The notes beneath the pieces were generated by a model, which ran no database searches, was not told the origin of the DNA, and saw only the letters and a program-made list of their open reading frames with translations. A stretch of 64,000 nt of DNA from Sphingomonas montana (GTDB lineage: Bacteria > Pseudomonadota > Alphaproteobacteria > Sphingomonadales > Sphingomonadaceae), in contig NZ_KV887143.1 in assembly GCF_001956315.1 (NCBI RefSeq), positions 215,654 through 279,653 of the forward strand, written 5' to 3'. The translations under genes were made by a program, and so were the position numbers. The first letter of the stretch is position 1, and each line of letters starts with the position of its first letter. Below are positions 49,655-59,909 of this stretch, in pieces.

Positions 49655-50440
49655 ATGACCGAATACACCACTATCCGGTACGCGCTGGACGAGGCGGTCG
49701 CGACCATCACTTTGGCGCGGGCGGAGCGATTGAACGCTATCGTGCCGGAGATGCTGGCGGAGCTGAGTGCGGCGTTGGCCCGCGCGGTGGACGAGGGTGC
49801 GCGGGTGGTGCTGATCGCGGGCGAGGGGCGGGCATTCTGTTCGGGGGCGGACCTGATCGCGCGGAGCGACGGGGGGCTGCCGGACGATCTGGGGCAGATG
49901 CTGGAGACGCATTATAATCCGCTGGCGGTGCAGCTGGCCGAGCTGCCGATCCCGGTGGTGACGGCGGTGCAGGGTGCGGCGGCGGGGGCGGGTTGTTCGC
50001 TGGCGCTGCACGGGGATTTCGTGGTGGCGGGGCGGTCGGCCTATTTCCTGCTGGCGTTCGTCAATATCGGGTTGGTGCCGGATTTCGGCGCGACCTGGCT
50101 TGTCGCGAAGGCGGCGGGGCGCGCGAAGGCGCTGGAGATGATGCTGCTGGGCGAGCGGGTGCCGGCGGAGTTGGCGCTGGAGTGGGGGATGATCCACCGG
50201 GTCGTCGAGGATGAGGTCTTGCTGGCGGAGGCACGGGCGCTGGCGGTTCGGCTGGCGGCGGGGCCGACGCGGGCGATGGGGATGATCCGGCGGGCTGTGG
50301 CCGGGGCTTTGACGGCGCCTTTGGTGGAGGTTTTGGCGCGGGAGGCGATGGATCAGCGGGCGGCGGGGCGGACTGCGGATTTTGCGGAGGGTGTTATGGC
50401 TTTCGTGGGGAAGCGCAAAGCGGAGTTTTCCGGGAAATGA
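49655..50440 (+). CDS. Enoyl-CoA hydratase/isomerase family protein
   Basis: A 261-residue crotonase-fold protein with the oxyanion region QGAAAGAGCSLALHGDFVVAG and a PaaG-like C-terminus. Its place between the epimerase and mutase suggests a role in branched-chain or odd-chain acyl-CoA breakdown feeding propionyl-CoA, but it is not a core enzyme of the methylmalonyl pathway. The start at 49655 fits the family; an ATG at 49637 is also in frame. Confidence 0.88.
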   Translation: MTEYTTIRYALDEAVATITLARAERLNAIVPEMLAELSAALARAVDEGARVVLIAGEGRAFCSGADLIARSDGGLPDDLGQMLETHYNPLAVQLAELPIPVVTAVQGAAAGAGCSLALHGDFVVAGRSAYFLLAFVNIGLVPDFGATWLVAKAAGRAKALEMMLLGERVPAELALEWGMIHRVVEDEVLLAEARALAVRLAAGPTRAMGMIRRAVAGALTAPLVEVLAREAMDQRAAGRTADFAEGVMAFVGKRKAEFSGK

Positions 50441-50459
50441 CCATGATGCAAACGCGACA

Positions 50460-50570
50460 GGCTCCCCTCCCTTTTAAGGGAGGGGCTGGGGGTGGGTGGT
50501 GCGACGCTGTTGGGTTTCCCCATGCACGTTGCACCCACCCCCCGACCCCCTCCCTTGAAAGGGAGGGGGA
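50460..50570. repeat. R4 inverted repeat immediately upstream of the mutase gene
   Basis: Two hairpins, the second ending GAAAGGGAGGGGGAG just before the ATG at 50574, so the G-run of the repeat is the mutase ribosome-binding site. Close copy of the element at 47134. Confidence 0.8.
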
Positions 50571-50573
50571 GTT

Positions 50574-52784
50574 ATGACCGACATTGTTGAGCCCATTCTT
50601 CCGGGTGAAGATCCGGGGGTTCCGCCTAAGGAAGCGGTTCAGCCTGAGCCCAAGTCGGACCCGACGCTGGCCGATTGGGAGCGGGCGGCGGCCAAGGAGG
50701 TGAAGGGGCGCGATCTCGACTGGCGGACGCCGGAGGGGATCGTGGTGAAGCCGCTTTATACCGCCGAGGACGTGGCGGGGATCGATCCGGGGTTGCCGGG
50801 GTTCGCGCCGTTCACGCGCGGGGTGCGCGCGTCGATGTATGCCGGGCGGCCGTGGACGATCCGGCAATATGCCGGGTTTTCGACCGCGGAGGCGTCCAAC
50901 GCATTCTACCGGCGCAATCTGGCGGCGGGGCAGAAGGGGTTGTCGGTCGCGTTCGACCTGGCGACGCACCGCGGATACGACAGCGACCATCCGCGCGTGA
51001 CGGGCGACGTCGGCAAGGCAGGCGTGGCGATCGACACGATCGACGACATGAAGATCCTGTTCGACGGCATCCCGCTCGACAAGATGTCGGTCAGCATGAC
51101 GATGAACGGCGCGGTGATCCCGATCCTGGCGTTCTTCATCGTGGCGGGCGAGGAGCAGGGGGTGCCGCAGCACCTGCTCGACGGGACGATCCAGAACGAC
51201 ATCCTGAAGGAGTTCATGGTCCGCAACACGTATATCTATCCGCCGGAACCGAGCATGCGGATCATCGCGGACATCATCGGATATACGTCGGCGTACATGC
51301 CGAAGTTCAACAGCATCTCGATCTCCGGCTATCACATGCAGGAAGCTGGCGCGACGCAGGTGCAGGAGCTGGCGTTCACAATCGCCGACGGGATGGAATA
51401 TGCACGCGCCGCCATCGCGCGCGGGCAGGACATCGATGCGTTCGCGGGTCGGCTGTCGTTCTTTTTCGCGATCGGCATGAACTTCTTCATGGAAGTGTCG
51501 AAACTGCGTGCGGCGCGGACGCTCTGGTACCGGGTGATGACCGAGCTGGGCGCGAAGGACGAGCGGTCCAAGATGCTGCGCACGCATTGTCAGACGAGCG
51601 GCGTGTCGCTGACCGAGCAGGACCCGTACAACAATGTGATCCGCACGACCGTGGAGGCGATGGCCGCGGCGTTCGGGGGGACGCAGTCGCTTCACACCAA
51701 CGCGCTGGACGAAGCGATCGCGCTGCCGACCGATTTCTCCGCACGGATCGCGCGCAACACGCAGATCGTGCTGCAGGAGGAGACCGGGATCACGAAGGTG
51801 GTCGATCCGCTGGGCGGGTCTTACTATGTCGAGGCGCTGACCAAGCAGCTGCACGACGAGGCCTGGGCGATCATCGAGGAGGTCGAGGCGCTGGGCGGCA
51901 TGACCAAGGCGGTGGCGAGCGGCATGCCCAAGCGGCGGATCGAGGAGGCGGCGGCCGGTTTCGCCGCGCGCGTCGACCGCGGCGAGGCGGTGATCGTCGG
52001 GGTGAACAAATATACGCTGCCCGATCAGGACCCGATCGACATCCTGGATGTCGACAATGTCGCGGTGCGCGAGGCACAGGTGGCGCGGATCGCGTCCGTG
52101 AAGGCCGGGCGTGACGAGGCGGCGTGCGCGGCGACCTTGGCGGCGCTGACCGAGGGCGCGCGCGGGGACGCGAACCTGCTCGCGCTGGCGGTCGCGTGCG
52201 CGCGGGCGCGCGCGACGCTGGGCGAGATTTCGGCGGCGATGGAGACGGTGTTCGGGCGGTACGGCACGCAGCCGACGCCGGTGTCGGGCATCTATGGCAG
52301 CGCCTATGAGGGCGACGCGGCTTGGGATGGGTTGAAGGACGGCGTGGCGTCGATCGCGCAGCGCAAAGGGCATGCTCCGCGGATGCTGGTCGCCAAGATG
52401 GGACAGGACGGGCATGACCGCGGCGCGAACCTGGTGTCGTCCGCGTTCGGCGACCTGGGGTTCGAGATCGTCGCCGGCCCGCTGTTCCAGACGCCGCGCG
52501 AGGCGGCCGAACTGGCGGTCGCGCGCGACGTGGACGTGGTGGGCGCATCGAGCCTGGCGGCCGGGCACAAGACGCTGATCCCCGAACTGATCGGCCACCT
52601 GCGCGAGGCGGGGCGGAGCGACATCAAGGTGATCGCGGGCGGGGTGATCCCGGCGCAGGATTACCAGATCCTGCGCGACGCGGGGGTGCAGGGGATCTTC
52701 GGGCCGGGTACCAACCTGGTGGACGCGGCCGCGCAGGTGTTGCAGTTGCTGGGGCATAATGTGCCGCCGGCGGGTGTGGAGTGA
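50574..52784 (+). CDS. scpA: Methylmalonyl-CoA mutase, single-chain large-subunit type
   Basis: B12-dependent rearrangement of (R)-methylmalonyl-CoA to succinyl-CoA. The 736-residue chain has the catalytic TIM-barrel part (about 60-560) and a C-terminal B12 domain with the DxHxxG motif GQDGHDRG (His614) and SSLAAGH. This single-chain form resembles the homodimeric type; no small subunit and no MeaB GTPase are in the cluster. Its Shine-Dalgarno comes from the R4 repeat. The stop is three bases before the bioB start. Confidence 0.95.
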   Translation: MTDIVEPILPGEDPGVPPKEAVQPEPKSDPTLADWERAAAKEVKGRDLDWRTPEGIVVKPLYTAEDVAGIDPGLPGFAPFTRGVRASMYAGRPWTIRQYAGFSTAEASNAFYRRNLAAGQKGLSVAFDLATHRGYDSDHPRVTGDVGKAGVAIDTIDDMKILFDGIPLDKMSVSMTMNGAVIPILAFFIVAGEEQGVPQHLLDGTIQNDILKEFMVRNTYIYPPEPSMRIIADIIGYTSAYMPKFNSISISGYHMQEAGATQVQELAFTIADGMEYARAAIARGQDIDAFAGRLSFFFAIGMNFFMEVSKLRAARTLWYRVMTELGAKDERSKMLRTHCQTSGVSLTEQDPYNNVIRTTVEAMAAAFGGTQSLHTNALDEAIALPTDFSARIARNTQIVLQEETGITKVVDPLGGSYYVEALTKQLHDEAWAIIEEVEALGGMTKAVASGMPKRRIEEAAAGFAARVDRGEAVIVGVNKYTLPDQDPIDILDVDNVAVREAQVARIASVKAGRDEAACAATLAALTEGARGDANLLALAVACARARATLGEISAAMETVFGRYGTQPTPVSGIYGSAYEGDAAWDGLKDGVASIAQRKGHAPRMLVAKMGQDGHDRGANLVSSAFGDLGFEIVAGPLFQTPREAAELAVARDVDVVGASSLAAGHKTLIPELIGHLREAGRSDIKVIAGGVIPAQDYQILRDAGVQGIFGPGTNLVDAAAQVLQLLGHNVPPAGVE

Positions 52785-52786
52785 GT

Positions 52787-53917
52787 ATGATGACCGATAC
52801 CCTTATCAGTAAGCCGTCCATGCCGAGCGCAGTCGAGGCACCCGTCGAGCGCAGCCGAGACGTCGAGCCCTCGACTGCGCTCGGGCGGTCCCTCGACTTC
52901 GCTCAGGATGGACGGGGTGGAGAGGCTCGGGAAGGAGGGGTTTCGGACGCGCCCCCCGCTGCGTTGGCGCATGCCGACATCGCCGCTCTGTTCGATCTGC
53001 CGTTCATGGATCTGTTGTACCGGGCGCAGCAGGTGCACCGTGCGCATCATGATGCGAACCGGGTGCAGCTGTCGACTTTGCTGTCGATCAAGACGGGCGG
53101 ATGTGCGGAGAATTGCGGCTATTGTTCGCAGTCGGCATCGTTCGAGACGGGGCTGAAGGCGTCCAAGCTGATGGATCATGACGCGGTGGTGGCGTCGGCG
53201 CGCGCGGCGAAGGCGGCGGGGTCCGAGCGGTTCTGCATGGGGGCGGCGTGGCGGAGCCCGAAGGAGCGCGACATGCCGGCGCTGACCGCGATGGTCGCGG
53301 AGGTGAAGGCGCTGGGACTGGAGACGTGCATGACGCTGGGCATGCTCGACCGGAGCCAAGCGGAGCGGCTGGCCGGTGCGGGGCTCGATTACTACAACCA
53401 CAATCTCGACAGCGGGCCGGAGTTTTACGGCGAGGTCGTGACGACGCGGACCTATGGCGACCGGCTCGACACGCTGGAGAATGTCCGCGCATCGGGCATG
53501 GCGGTGTGTTGCGGCGGGATCCTGGGGATGGGCGAGAGCCGCGCGGACCGGGTCGATTTCCTGCATGCGCTGGCGACGTTGCCGAAGCACCCTGAAAGCG
53601 TGCCGCTGAACGCGCTGGTGCCGATCGCGGGGACGCCGATCGGCGATCGGATGATCGCAGGCGGCGAGGCACGGATCGACGATATCGAATTCGTGCGGAC
53701 CGTGGCTGTGGCGCGCATCCTGATGCCGACGTCCAGCGTGCGGTTGTCGGCGGGGCGGGAGAGCATGAGCCAGGCGTGCCAGGCATTGTGCTTCCTGGCC
53801 GGGGCGAATTCGATCTTCACCGGCGACCGGTTGCTGACGACGGAGAATGCGGGTGGCGATGCGGACGGCGCGCTGTTCGCGGCGCTGGGACTGATGCCGA
53901 TGAGTGCGGGGGCATGA
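52787..53917 (+). CDS. bioB: Biotin synthase, with an N-terminal repeat-encoded extension
   Basis: Radical-SAM enzyme that inserts sulfur into dethiobiotin. CxxxCxxC is C106-C110-C113 (CAENCGYC), and TLLSIKTGG and [13 protein letters not shown] are typical. Length is 376 against roughly 330-345 in the family; the extra is a segment at about 10-45 encoded by an R3 repeat. No alternative ATG exists after the repeat, so the extension is probably translated. The ATG at 52787 has GGAG five bases upstream. It supplies the cofactor of the carboxylase encoded around it. Confidence 0.93.
   Translation: MMTDTLISKPSMPSAVEAPVERSRDVEPSTALGRSLDFAQDGRGGEAREGGVSDAPPAALAHADIAALFDLPFMDLLYRAQQVHRAHHDANRVQLSTLLSIKTGGCAENCGYCSQSASFETGLKASKLMDHDAVVASARAAKAAGSERFCMGAAWRSPKERDMPALTAMVAEVKALGLETCMTLGMLDRSQAERLAGAGLDYYNHNLDSGPEFYGEVVTTRTYGDRLDTLENVRASGMAVCCGGILGMGESRADRVDFLHALATLPKHPESVPLNALVPIAGTPIGDRMIAGGEARIDDIEFVRTVAVARILMPTSSVRLSAGRESMSQACQALCFLAGANSIFTGDRLLTTENAGGDADGALFAALGLMPMSAGA
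52814..52921. repeat. R3 repeat inside the bioB coding region
   Basis: Inverted R3 arms (CCGTCCATGCCGAGCGCAGT and CTTCGCTCAGGATGGACGGG) occupy the first 45 codons of bioB in frame, encoding [20 protein letters not shown]. Confidence 0.85.
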
Positions 53918-54471
53918 TCGGGCTTGCGCTGCTGCTGACCGCGCAGGCGGTGGCGCCGTCCGCCGAGATGCTGGCTGCGCGCCCGCCGGTCGTTACGACG
54001 TTGCCGGGCGCGGCAGCCGGGCAGCCGCAGCGGGTCGCGGTCGATCCGGCGGCGGCAGTCGCGCTGTTCAAGACGCTTTGCCTGCCCAACCTGACCGATC
54101 CGACGGCGTTTTCGGCGGCCGTTGCGGCGTCGGACCTGTCGTTCGCGGCCATCCCGCGCCGCGATGCGGGCGTGGGGCAGGCGTGGCGGGCGGATCGCGC
54201 GCTCGTCACCTATGGGCAGGCGCGGGACGGGGCGATGCGCTGCACCGTGCTGGGTCGTGCCACGGGCAGCGTCGACCAGCTGGGCTTTTCGGCGCGGGTG
54301 GCCGAGGCGCTGGCGTTGAAGACGGGCCGTACGCGGTCCGGCAAGGGGCAGGCCGTCACCGACTGGTCCGCCGCCGGGCCGGACGGGCGCGCGGTGCGCA
54401 TTTCGGCGGGGACACGCAACGCGGCGGACGGCGGGACCGACATGCGGCTGTCGGCGGCGTTGGCGAAGTAG
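53914..54471 (+). CDS. Secreted protein of unknown function between bioB and pccA
   Basis: A 185-residue exported protein ([18 protein letters not shown]). Its ATG overlaps the bioB stop (ATGA). Two cysteines and a Pro/Ala-rich N-terminus follow, with no recognised domain. Its position between two biotin-related genes may reflect shared regulation rather than shared function. Confidence 0.68.
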   Translation: MIGLALLLTAQAVAPSAEMLAARPPVVTTLPGAAAGQPQRVAVDPAAAVALFKTLCLPNLTDPTAFSAAVAASDLSFAAIPRRDAGVGQAWRADRALVTYGQARDGAMRCTVLGRATGSVDQLGFSARVAEALALKTGRTRSGKGQAVTDWSAAGPDGRAVRISAGTRNAADGGTDMRLSAALAK

Positions 54472-54591
54472 TGGCCGCTATCGTTCCCCGGCGCCAAGCC
54501 GGGGTTTAGGTGAAGCCCTTGCGTCCAAGCCCCGGCCTGCACCGGAATATGATCAAGTGCTTGGGAAAAAGCGCGTTTGGAGAGGACCAGC

Positions 54592-56562
54592 ATGTTCGAC
54601 AAGATCCTGATCGCCAATCGCGGCGAGATTGCGTGCCGGGTGATCCGCACGGCGCGCGCGATGGGTATCAAGACGGTCGCGGTCTATTCCGATGCGGATG
54701 CGCGCAGCCCGCATGTCCTGATGGCCGACCAGAGTGTCCGCCTGGGACCGCCGCCGGCGTCGGACAGCTATCTGCTGGCGGACGCGATCCTGCTGGCGGC
54801 GAAGGAGACGGGCGCGCAGGCGGTGCACCCGGGATACGGGTTCCTGTCGGAACGGGAGTCATTCGCACGGTTGCTGGCGGACAACGACATCGCATTCATC
54901 GGCCCGCCGCCGGCCGCGATCGCGGCGATGGGCGACAAGATCGAATCCAAGAAACTGGCGCTGGCGGCGGGCGTGTCGGTGGTGCCGGGCTTCATCGGCG
55001 AGATCCGCGATACCGATCATGCCGTCGAGATTGCGGACGGCATCGGTTATCCGGTGATGATGAAGGCGTCGGCCGGCGGCGGCGGCAAGGGGATGCGGCT
55101 GGCGTGGAGCGAGCGCGACGTGCGTGAGGGGTTCGACGCGACGAAGCGCGAGGGGCTGGCGTCGTTCGGCGACGACCGGGTGTTCATCGAGAAGTTCGTC
55201 GAGAGCCCGCGCCATATCGAGATCCAGCTGCTGGGCGACCAGCATGGCAATCTGGTCTATCTGGGCGAGCGCGAATGTTCGGTGCAGCGCCGCCATCAGA
55301 AGGTGGTGGAAGAGGCGCCGTCGCCGTTCGTGACGCCCAAGATGCGCCGCGCGATGGGCGCGCAGGCGGTCGAGCTGGCGCGCGCCGTGGGATATCACAG
55401 CGCGGGGACGGTCGAGTTCATCGCGGGAGCGGACCGCAGTTTCTATTTTCTGGAAATGAACACACGGTTGCAGGTGGAGCATCCGGTCACCGAATATGTG
55501 ACCGGCCTGGACCTGGTCGAACAGATGATCCGCGTGGCGGCGGGCGAGCGGCTGTCGTTCGGGCAGGACGATGTGTGGCTGGACGGCTGGGCGGTGGAGA
55601 CGCGGGTTTATGCCGAGGACCCGTATCGCGGGTTCCTGCCGTCGACCGGCCGGCTAGTGCGGTATCGGCCACCGGCGACGTCGGCGGAAGTCCGCGTCGA
55701 CGACGGGGTGGTCGAGGGTTCCGATATCTCGATGTTCTACGACCCGATGATCGCGAAACTCATCACCCACGGTGCCGACCGCAAGGACGCCATCGACGCC
55801 CAGGTGGCGGCGCTCGACCGGTTCGAGATCGACGGCATCGGTCACAATGTCGATTTCCTGTCCGCGCTGATGCAGCATCCGCGGTTCCGGTCCGGCGCGA
55901 TCACGACGGGGTTCATCGCGGAGGAATATCCCGACGGGTTCGCAGGCGCGCCGGCCGACGCGGCGCTGGTCGCGCGGATGGCGGCGGTGGCGGGGCTGAT
56001 CGCAACGGCGGAGACCCTGCGCGCAGGGCAGATCAGCGGTCAGCTGAACGGCGCGCCCGACGAGGTGGCGACGTGGGTCGCGACGATCGACGGCGTGGCG
56101 CATGACGTGCTGATCGAGGGCGAGCAGGTGACGGTGGATGGAACCGGGCTGGTGGTCGACGCGCCGTACGTGCCGGGGCAGCGGCTGGTAGAGGCGACCG
56201 TCAACGGCGAGCCGCTGGCGATCCGCGTCGCGCGGCGGGGGACGCAGTGGCGGTTCACGACGCGGGGGGCGAGCCACCGGGTGAGCGTGCTGCGGCCGGA
56301 GATAGCGGCGCTGACGCAGCATATGATCGAGAAGGTGCCGCCGGACCTGAGCCGGTTCCTGCTGTGCCCCATGCCGGGGCTGGTCACCGCGGTGCATGTG
56401 GCGGCGGGCGACCGCGTCGAGGCGGGTCAGCCGCTGGCGGTGGTCGAGGCGATGAAGATGGAGAACATCCTGCGCGCGGAGAAGGCGGGCATCGTGGCGC
56501 GGATCGACGCAGGGCCGGGCGACAGCCTGGCGGTCGACGCGGTAATCATGGAATTCGAATAG
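54592..56562 (+). CDS. pccA: Propionyl-CoA carboxylase alpha subunit (biotin carboxylase plus biotin carrier)
   Basis: Carboxylates its own biotin using bicarbonate and ATP and passes the carboxyl to PccB. The 656-residue chain has the biotin-carboxylase domain (about 1-445, ASAGGGGKGMRLA is the ATP-grasp loop), a BT-type linker and the C-terminal biotin carrier with Lys622 in VEAMKMEN, 35 residues from the end. The start at 54592 follows AGAGGA. It ends the propionate module. Confidence 0.95.
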   Translation: MFDKILIANRGEIACRVIRTARAMGIKTVAVYSDADARSPHVLMADQSVRLGPPPASDSYLLADAILLAAKETGAQAVHPGYGFLSERESFARLLADNDIAFIGPPPAAIAAMGDKIESKKLALAAGVSVVPGFIGEIRDTDHAVEIADGIGYPVMMKASAGGGGKGMRLAWSERDVREGFDATKREGLASFGDDRVFIEKFVESPRHIEIQLLGDQHGNLVYLGERECSVQRRHQKVVEEAPSPFVTPKMRRAMGAQAVELARAVGYHSAGTVEFIAGADRSFYFLEMNTRLQVEHPVTEYVTGLDLVEQMIRVAAGERLSFGQDDVWLDGWAVETRVYAEDPYRGFLPSTGRLVRYRPPATSAEVRVDDGVVEGSDISMFYDPMIAKLITHGADRKDAIDAQVAALDRFEIDGIGHNVDFLSALMQHPRFRSGAITTGFIAEEYPDGFAGAPADAALVARMAAVAGLIATAETLRAGQISGQLNGAPDEVATWVATIDGVAHDVLIEGEQVTVDGTGLVVDAPYVPGQRLVEATVNGEPLAIRVARRGTQWRFTTRGASHRVSVLRPEIAALTQHMIEKVPPDLSRFLLCPMPGLVTAVHVAAGDRVEAGQPLAVVEAMKMENILRAEKAGIVARIDAGPGDSLAVDAVIMEFE

Positions 56563-56608
56563 GATGTCCCCAGCGTCCCGGACCGGCCGGGACGCTGGAG
56601 AAAACGGC

Positions 56609-56893
56609 TTAGCGGCCGCGCAGCGTGTTGAGCAGCGCGATGCCGACGACGCCGACCAGAGCCGCGGTCGCGAACGGGCGCTGCTTGGCGAACCCCTTCG
56701 CCTTGTCGGCGAGCGGGGCGACGTTTTCGGAGATCGCATCACGCGCGGCACCGACGCCCTGCTGGACCTTGCCGGTCACCTGGTCGGCCACGCCGCTCGA
56801 CTGCAGCGAGCGATCGCCGGTCAGGTCGCCTGCGGCTTCCTTAAGCTTGCCGCCGATTTCGTTGCCGTCACCCTTCAGTGTCGTGATGCTCAT
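56609..56893 (-). CDS. CsbD-like stress protein
   Basis: A 94-residue CsbD-family protein (GNEIGGKLKEAAGDLTGDRSLQSSGVADQVTGKVQQ), general-stress type, with an additional C-terminal hydrophobic segment (about 72-88), so it may be membrane-associated. Its start overlaps the end of the PH-domain gene by 26 bases on the same strand, so the two are read together. Confidence 0.82.
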   Translation of the reverse strand: MSITTLKGDGNEIGGKLKEAAGDLTGDRSLQSSGVADQVTGKVQQGVGAARDAISENVAPLADKAKGFAKQRPFATAALVGVVGIALLNTLRGR

Positions 56894-58439
56894 GATCGTT
56901 CCTTTCGTCGTCTGGTCCCCGTTGCGGGGTCGTAACGGGTGTGGCAACGCCCGAACTGCGAACGGTTTCCCATTTCATTTCGGTCATCGTCAGATTGGCC
57001 GCCAGCCGGACCGCGTCGGCCGGCGCGATATCGACGATGTCGGGCCGGTGCAGGCCACGCGCACCCGCCGTGTCGATCCGCACGGTGACGAGCCCGAGCC
57101 GGCGTTGCAGCCAGCTGCGCGACAGGGACACCGCCTGGACCGCATCGTGCGGAACCGTCCATTCGCGGCGCGTCAGGACACCGCGCGTCACCTGGAGGCT
57201 GCGCCCGGCCAGCGCGTAGCGGTGATGCCGGCGGGCGAGCAGGGCGCTGCCGATGGGGACCGGCAGCAGGAGCAGGCCGAAGAAGGCGGGCGGGAACAGG
57301 ATGCCGGCGACGATCAGCGCGACCAGCGGCGCGCCGGCATGGACCAGCGCGCTGCGCAGGACATGGTTTGCCGCGACCGTGCGCAGCGGTTGCGGATCGA
57401 ATGCGGGCAGGCCGGCGGCCGCGACGATCGCGGCGATTTCCGCGTCGCGGGCAAACGGGGCCATGTCCTGCCGCCCGCCGGCATCGTCGCTGCCGCCGAG
57501 GGTCTGGAACCGCAGCGATGCCCAGCCGAGCCGGCCGGACAACGGCCCGCGTTCGACCAGCGCGAGCTGGATGCGGGCGATGCCGACGATCACCTCGGTC
57601 CGGGTCAGCAGCCCGCGCACCCGGTGGAAGCGCCCGTCGGCCAGCGACAGCCGGAACCCGTGTTGCGTCATCAGCGTGTGGACGAAGCCCGCGACGACCC
57701 CGGTGGCGAGCAGCGCGCCACCCGTCGCCAGCACGGTGAGCAGCGACAGCGCCCGCGTCGCGGCGGTGCGCGCGGTGCCGATCCGGTCGACGACGCGGTC
57801 ATAGTCCAGATCAATGAACCCGTCCGCCGCCTGCCAGACGGCGCCGAGAGCGGCGAGCCAGACCAGCGAGAAGCCGAACGCACCCATCAGCGCGATCCGG
57901 CGGCCGCCCATCGCGAACAGGATCCGTTCGGCGGGGGCGGTCGCGGTCGCGGTATCGGTGGTGGCCATGGTCCGACCGACCGGGCCAAGCGCGGGGCCGC
58001 GGAGCAGGCCGCGCAGGCGCTGCGCCTCGGCCAGCGATACGCCGTCGAGCAGACCCTCGTCGGTTTCGCCCGCGCCGGTTTCCAGCCGGACGGTGGCGAG
58101 GCCGAACAGGCGCGCCAGCGGCCCGCGTTCGACGGCGACGTCCTGGATCCGGTCGATCGGGATGGAGCGGCGACGGGTATTGACGATGCCCTGCGCGATG
58201 ACGACCTCGTCCACGCCGACCGCATAGGTGAAGGACCGCCAGCGCAGCCAGAGCGACGTCGCGCCGACGATCAGCGCCGCGAGCGCCAGCGGGATCAGCC
58301 AGATCCGGCCCGTGCCGTTCATCGTCGCGACCAGCGGGATGCCGAACAGCAGCGACGGCAGCTTGCGGACCGCCGTCAGGACGAGCGAGCGCGGATCGAG
58401 CCGGCGCGGGGTGGCGGCGTGATGGGAAACGTCGGTCAT
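56868..58439 (-). CDS. Bacterial PH-domain membrane protein, YdbT type
   Basis: A 523-residue membrane protein with three repeated bPH2-type domains (about 70-150, 245-320 and 400-480; RRRSIPIDRIQDVAVERGPLARLFGLATVRLET marks the first) and several membrane helices. YdbT-like proteins are found with YdbS in Bacillus and sphingomonads and are linked to resistance to stress and antibiotics. Its start overlaps the YdbS-like gene by four bases (ATGA). Confidence 0.78.
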   Translation of the reverse strand: MTDVSHHAATPRRLDPRSLVLTAVRKLPSLLFGIPLVATMNGTGRIWLIPLALAALIVGATSLWLRWRSFTYAVGVDEVVIAQGIVNTRRRSIPIDRIQDVAVERGPLARLFGLATVRLETGAGETDEGLLDGVSLAEAQRLRGLLRGPALGPVGRTMATTDTATATAPAERILFAMGGRRIALMGAFGFSLVWLAALGAVWQAADGFIDLDYDRVVDRIGTARTAATRALSLLTVLATGGALLATGVVAGFVHTLMTQHGFRLSLADGRFHRVRGLLTRTEVIVGIARIQLALVERGPLSGRLGWASLRFQTLGGSDDAGGRQDMAPFARDAEIAAIVAAAGLPAFDPQPLRTVAANHVLRSALVHAGAPLVALIVAGILFPPAFFGLLLLPVPIGSALLARRHHRYALAGRSLQVTRGVLTRREWTVPHDAVQAVSLSRSWLQRRLGLVTVRIDTAGARGLHRPDIVDIAPADAVRLAANLTMTEMKWETVRSSGVATPVTTPQRGPDDERNDHEHHDTEG

Positions 58440-58945
58440 GACGGGGCGACCGGCCGGGCCGAGGCTGACGGGGTGGGCAGCATATGGGCGCGGATCGTGT
58501 CGCGGATCGATTCGGCATCGGCGCGGGCGAGGCCGGGCACGGTGACGCGGCTATGGTCCGTGCCGGCGGTATGCAGGACGAGCGTGGCGACGCCGTAGCG
58601 CCGTTCGGCCGGGCCCTGCGCCAGATCGATATGCTGGACGCGCGCGACCGGCACGATGGTATGGACCTGCGTCAGCCAGCCGGAGGCGACATGCAGTTCG
58701 TGCGACGTGAAGGCGTAGGACCAGCGCCGCCAGCGCCGGCGGGGCGCCACCATCACCAGCCAGCCGACGACGAGCAGCGCAAGCGCGGCGACGATGCCGT
58801 TCGGCCCGTCGTTCGCCGCCAGAGCCAGTTCCGCCACGCCGGTGGCCAGCAGCACCGGCACCGCGGCGGCCGCACCATGCGCGCGGAGCACGGCGACCTG
58901 GCGCGGATCGAGCGGGCGCATCGTGGGGAGTTCGGGAATGGACAT
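58436..58945 (-). CDS. Bacterial PH-domain membrane protein, YdbS type
   Basis: A 169-residue protein with two membrane helices (about 21-60) and one bPH2 domain (SYAFTSHELHVASGWLTQVHTIVPVARVQHIDLAQGP). Start at 58945; the longer ORF is not coding. It is the first gene of a minus-strand unit of YdbS, YdbT and CsbD, all linked by overlaps. Confidence 0.78.
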   Translation of the reverse strand: MSIPELPTMRPLDPRQVAVLRAHGAAAAVPVLLATGVAELALAANDGPNGIVAALALLVVGWLVMVAPRRRWRRWSYAFTSHELHVASGWLTQVHTIVPVARVQHIDLAQGPAERRYGVATLVLHTAGTDHSRVTVPGLARADAESIRDTIRAHMLPTPSASARPVAPS

Positions 58946-59219
58946 GCCGCATCCTGGCGTACCGGCTTGCCCGGCGACAAGCGAAATGGCGCGGGCGGGC
59001 GCGATGCGGTCGTCATACGGCGTGCGCGGCATGACGGCGTGGGGCGTCGGATCGATCGGTTCTGGCCGGGCGGCGCGGCGGGTGATCCGGCACCGGGTCG
59101 TGCGTCGTCCATCGACGGGCGCGACCGGGCGGGGTAGGAGGGTGACACAGGTCGCGCCGCGAGCAGGCCGGTGGAGCGGATGCCGGACGATACAGCCACA
59201 CCGGATCCGGGTCCTTCGC

Positions 59220-59876
59220 ATGACGACCACCACGCCGACCCGTATGCCGACCGGCAGCAAGACACCGGAGACGGGCGTGACCGGAACGGCGCACAGCCTG
59301 GTCGAGGATGGCTATGCGCTGGTCGTCGGGTGCATCCTGCTGGTGCTGGGGCTGGTGCTGCTGCACGCCGCGGGGCTGGTGACCGGGGGGATCGCCGGCG
59401 TCGCGCTGCTGCTGTCCTATCTGGTGCCGTTGCCGGTCGGGGTGCTGTTCACGGTCATCAACATTCCGTTCTTTCTGTTCGCGCACCGCGTGATGGGTGC
59501 GCGGTTCGCGGTGAAGACGGTGCTGGTCAATGTCGGGATCGCGGCGATATCGGCGGTCGCCAAGCTGTCGCTGACGATCGCGACGGTGCATCCGATGTTC
59601 GCAGCCCTGGTGGGCGGCACGGTGATCGGGATGGGCATATTGTCGCTGGCGCGGCACGATGCGGGCGTGGGCGGCACCGGCGTCGTGACATTGTGGTTGC
59701 AACGCCGACGTGGCTGGAATGCGGGCCGGACGCAGATCGCGATCGACGTGCTGATCCTGGCGGCGGCGATCCCGGTGGTCAGCATCGACCGGCTGGGCTG
59801 GTCCGCACTGAGCGCCGCGGCGATCAGCCTTATCCTGATCGCCTGGCACCGGCCGGACCGTTATATCGCGCGGTGA
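59220..59876 (+). CDS. YitT family membrane protein
   Basis: A 218-residue integral membrane protein with five hydrophobic segments (YALVVGCILLVLGLVLLHAAG, VGVLFTVINIPFFLF). It lacks the DUF2179 cytosolic domain of Bacillus YitT. The family's transport role is unknown. The start at 59220 has a weak Shine-Dalgarno; the frame is open further upstream without a signal. An sRNA candidate follows on the other strand. Confidence 0.72.
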   Translation: MTTTTPTRMPTGSKTPETGVTGTAHSLVEDGYALVVGCILLVLGLVLLHAAGLVTGGIAGVALLLSYLVPLPVGVLFTVINIPFFLFAHRVMGARFAVKTVLVNVGIAAISAVAKLSLTIATVHPMFAALVGGTVIGMGILSLARHDAGVGGTGVVTLWLQRRRGWNAGRTQIAIDVLILAAAIPVVSIDRLGWSALSAAAISLILIAWHRPDRYIAR

Positions 59877-59909
59877 CGGCAGGGTTCGGCGCACCGATCG
59901 GCGTCGGGC

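Noticed and set aside
50394..52757. 787-codon minus-strand ORF opposite the methylmalonyl-CoA mutase gene
   Set aside because: Shadow of a highly conserved enzyme; composition is Arg/His-rich noise.
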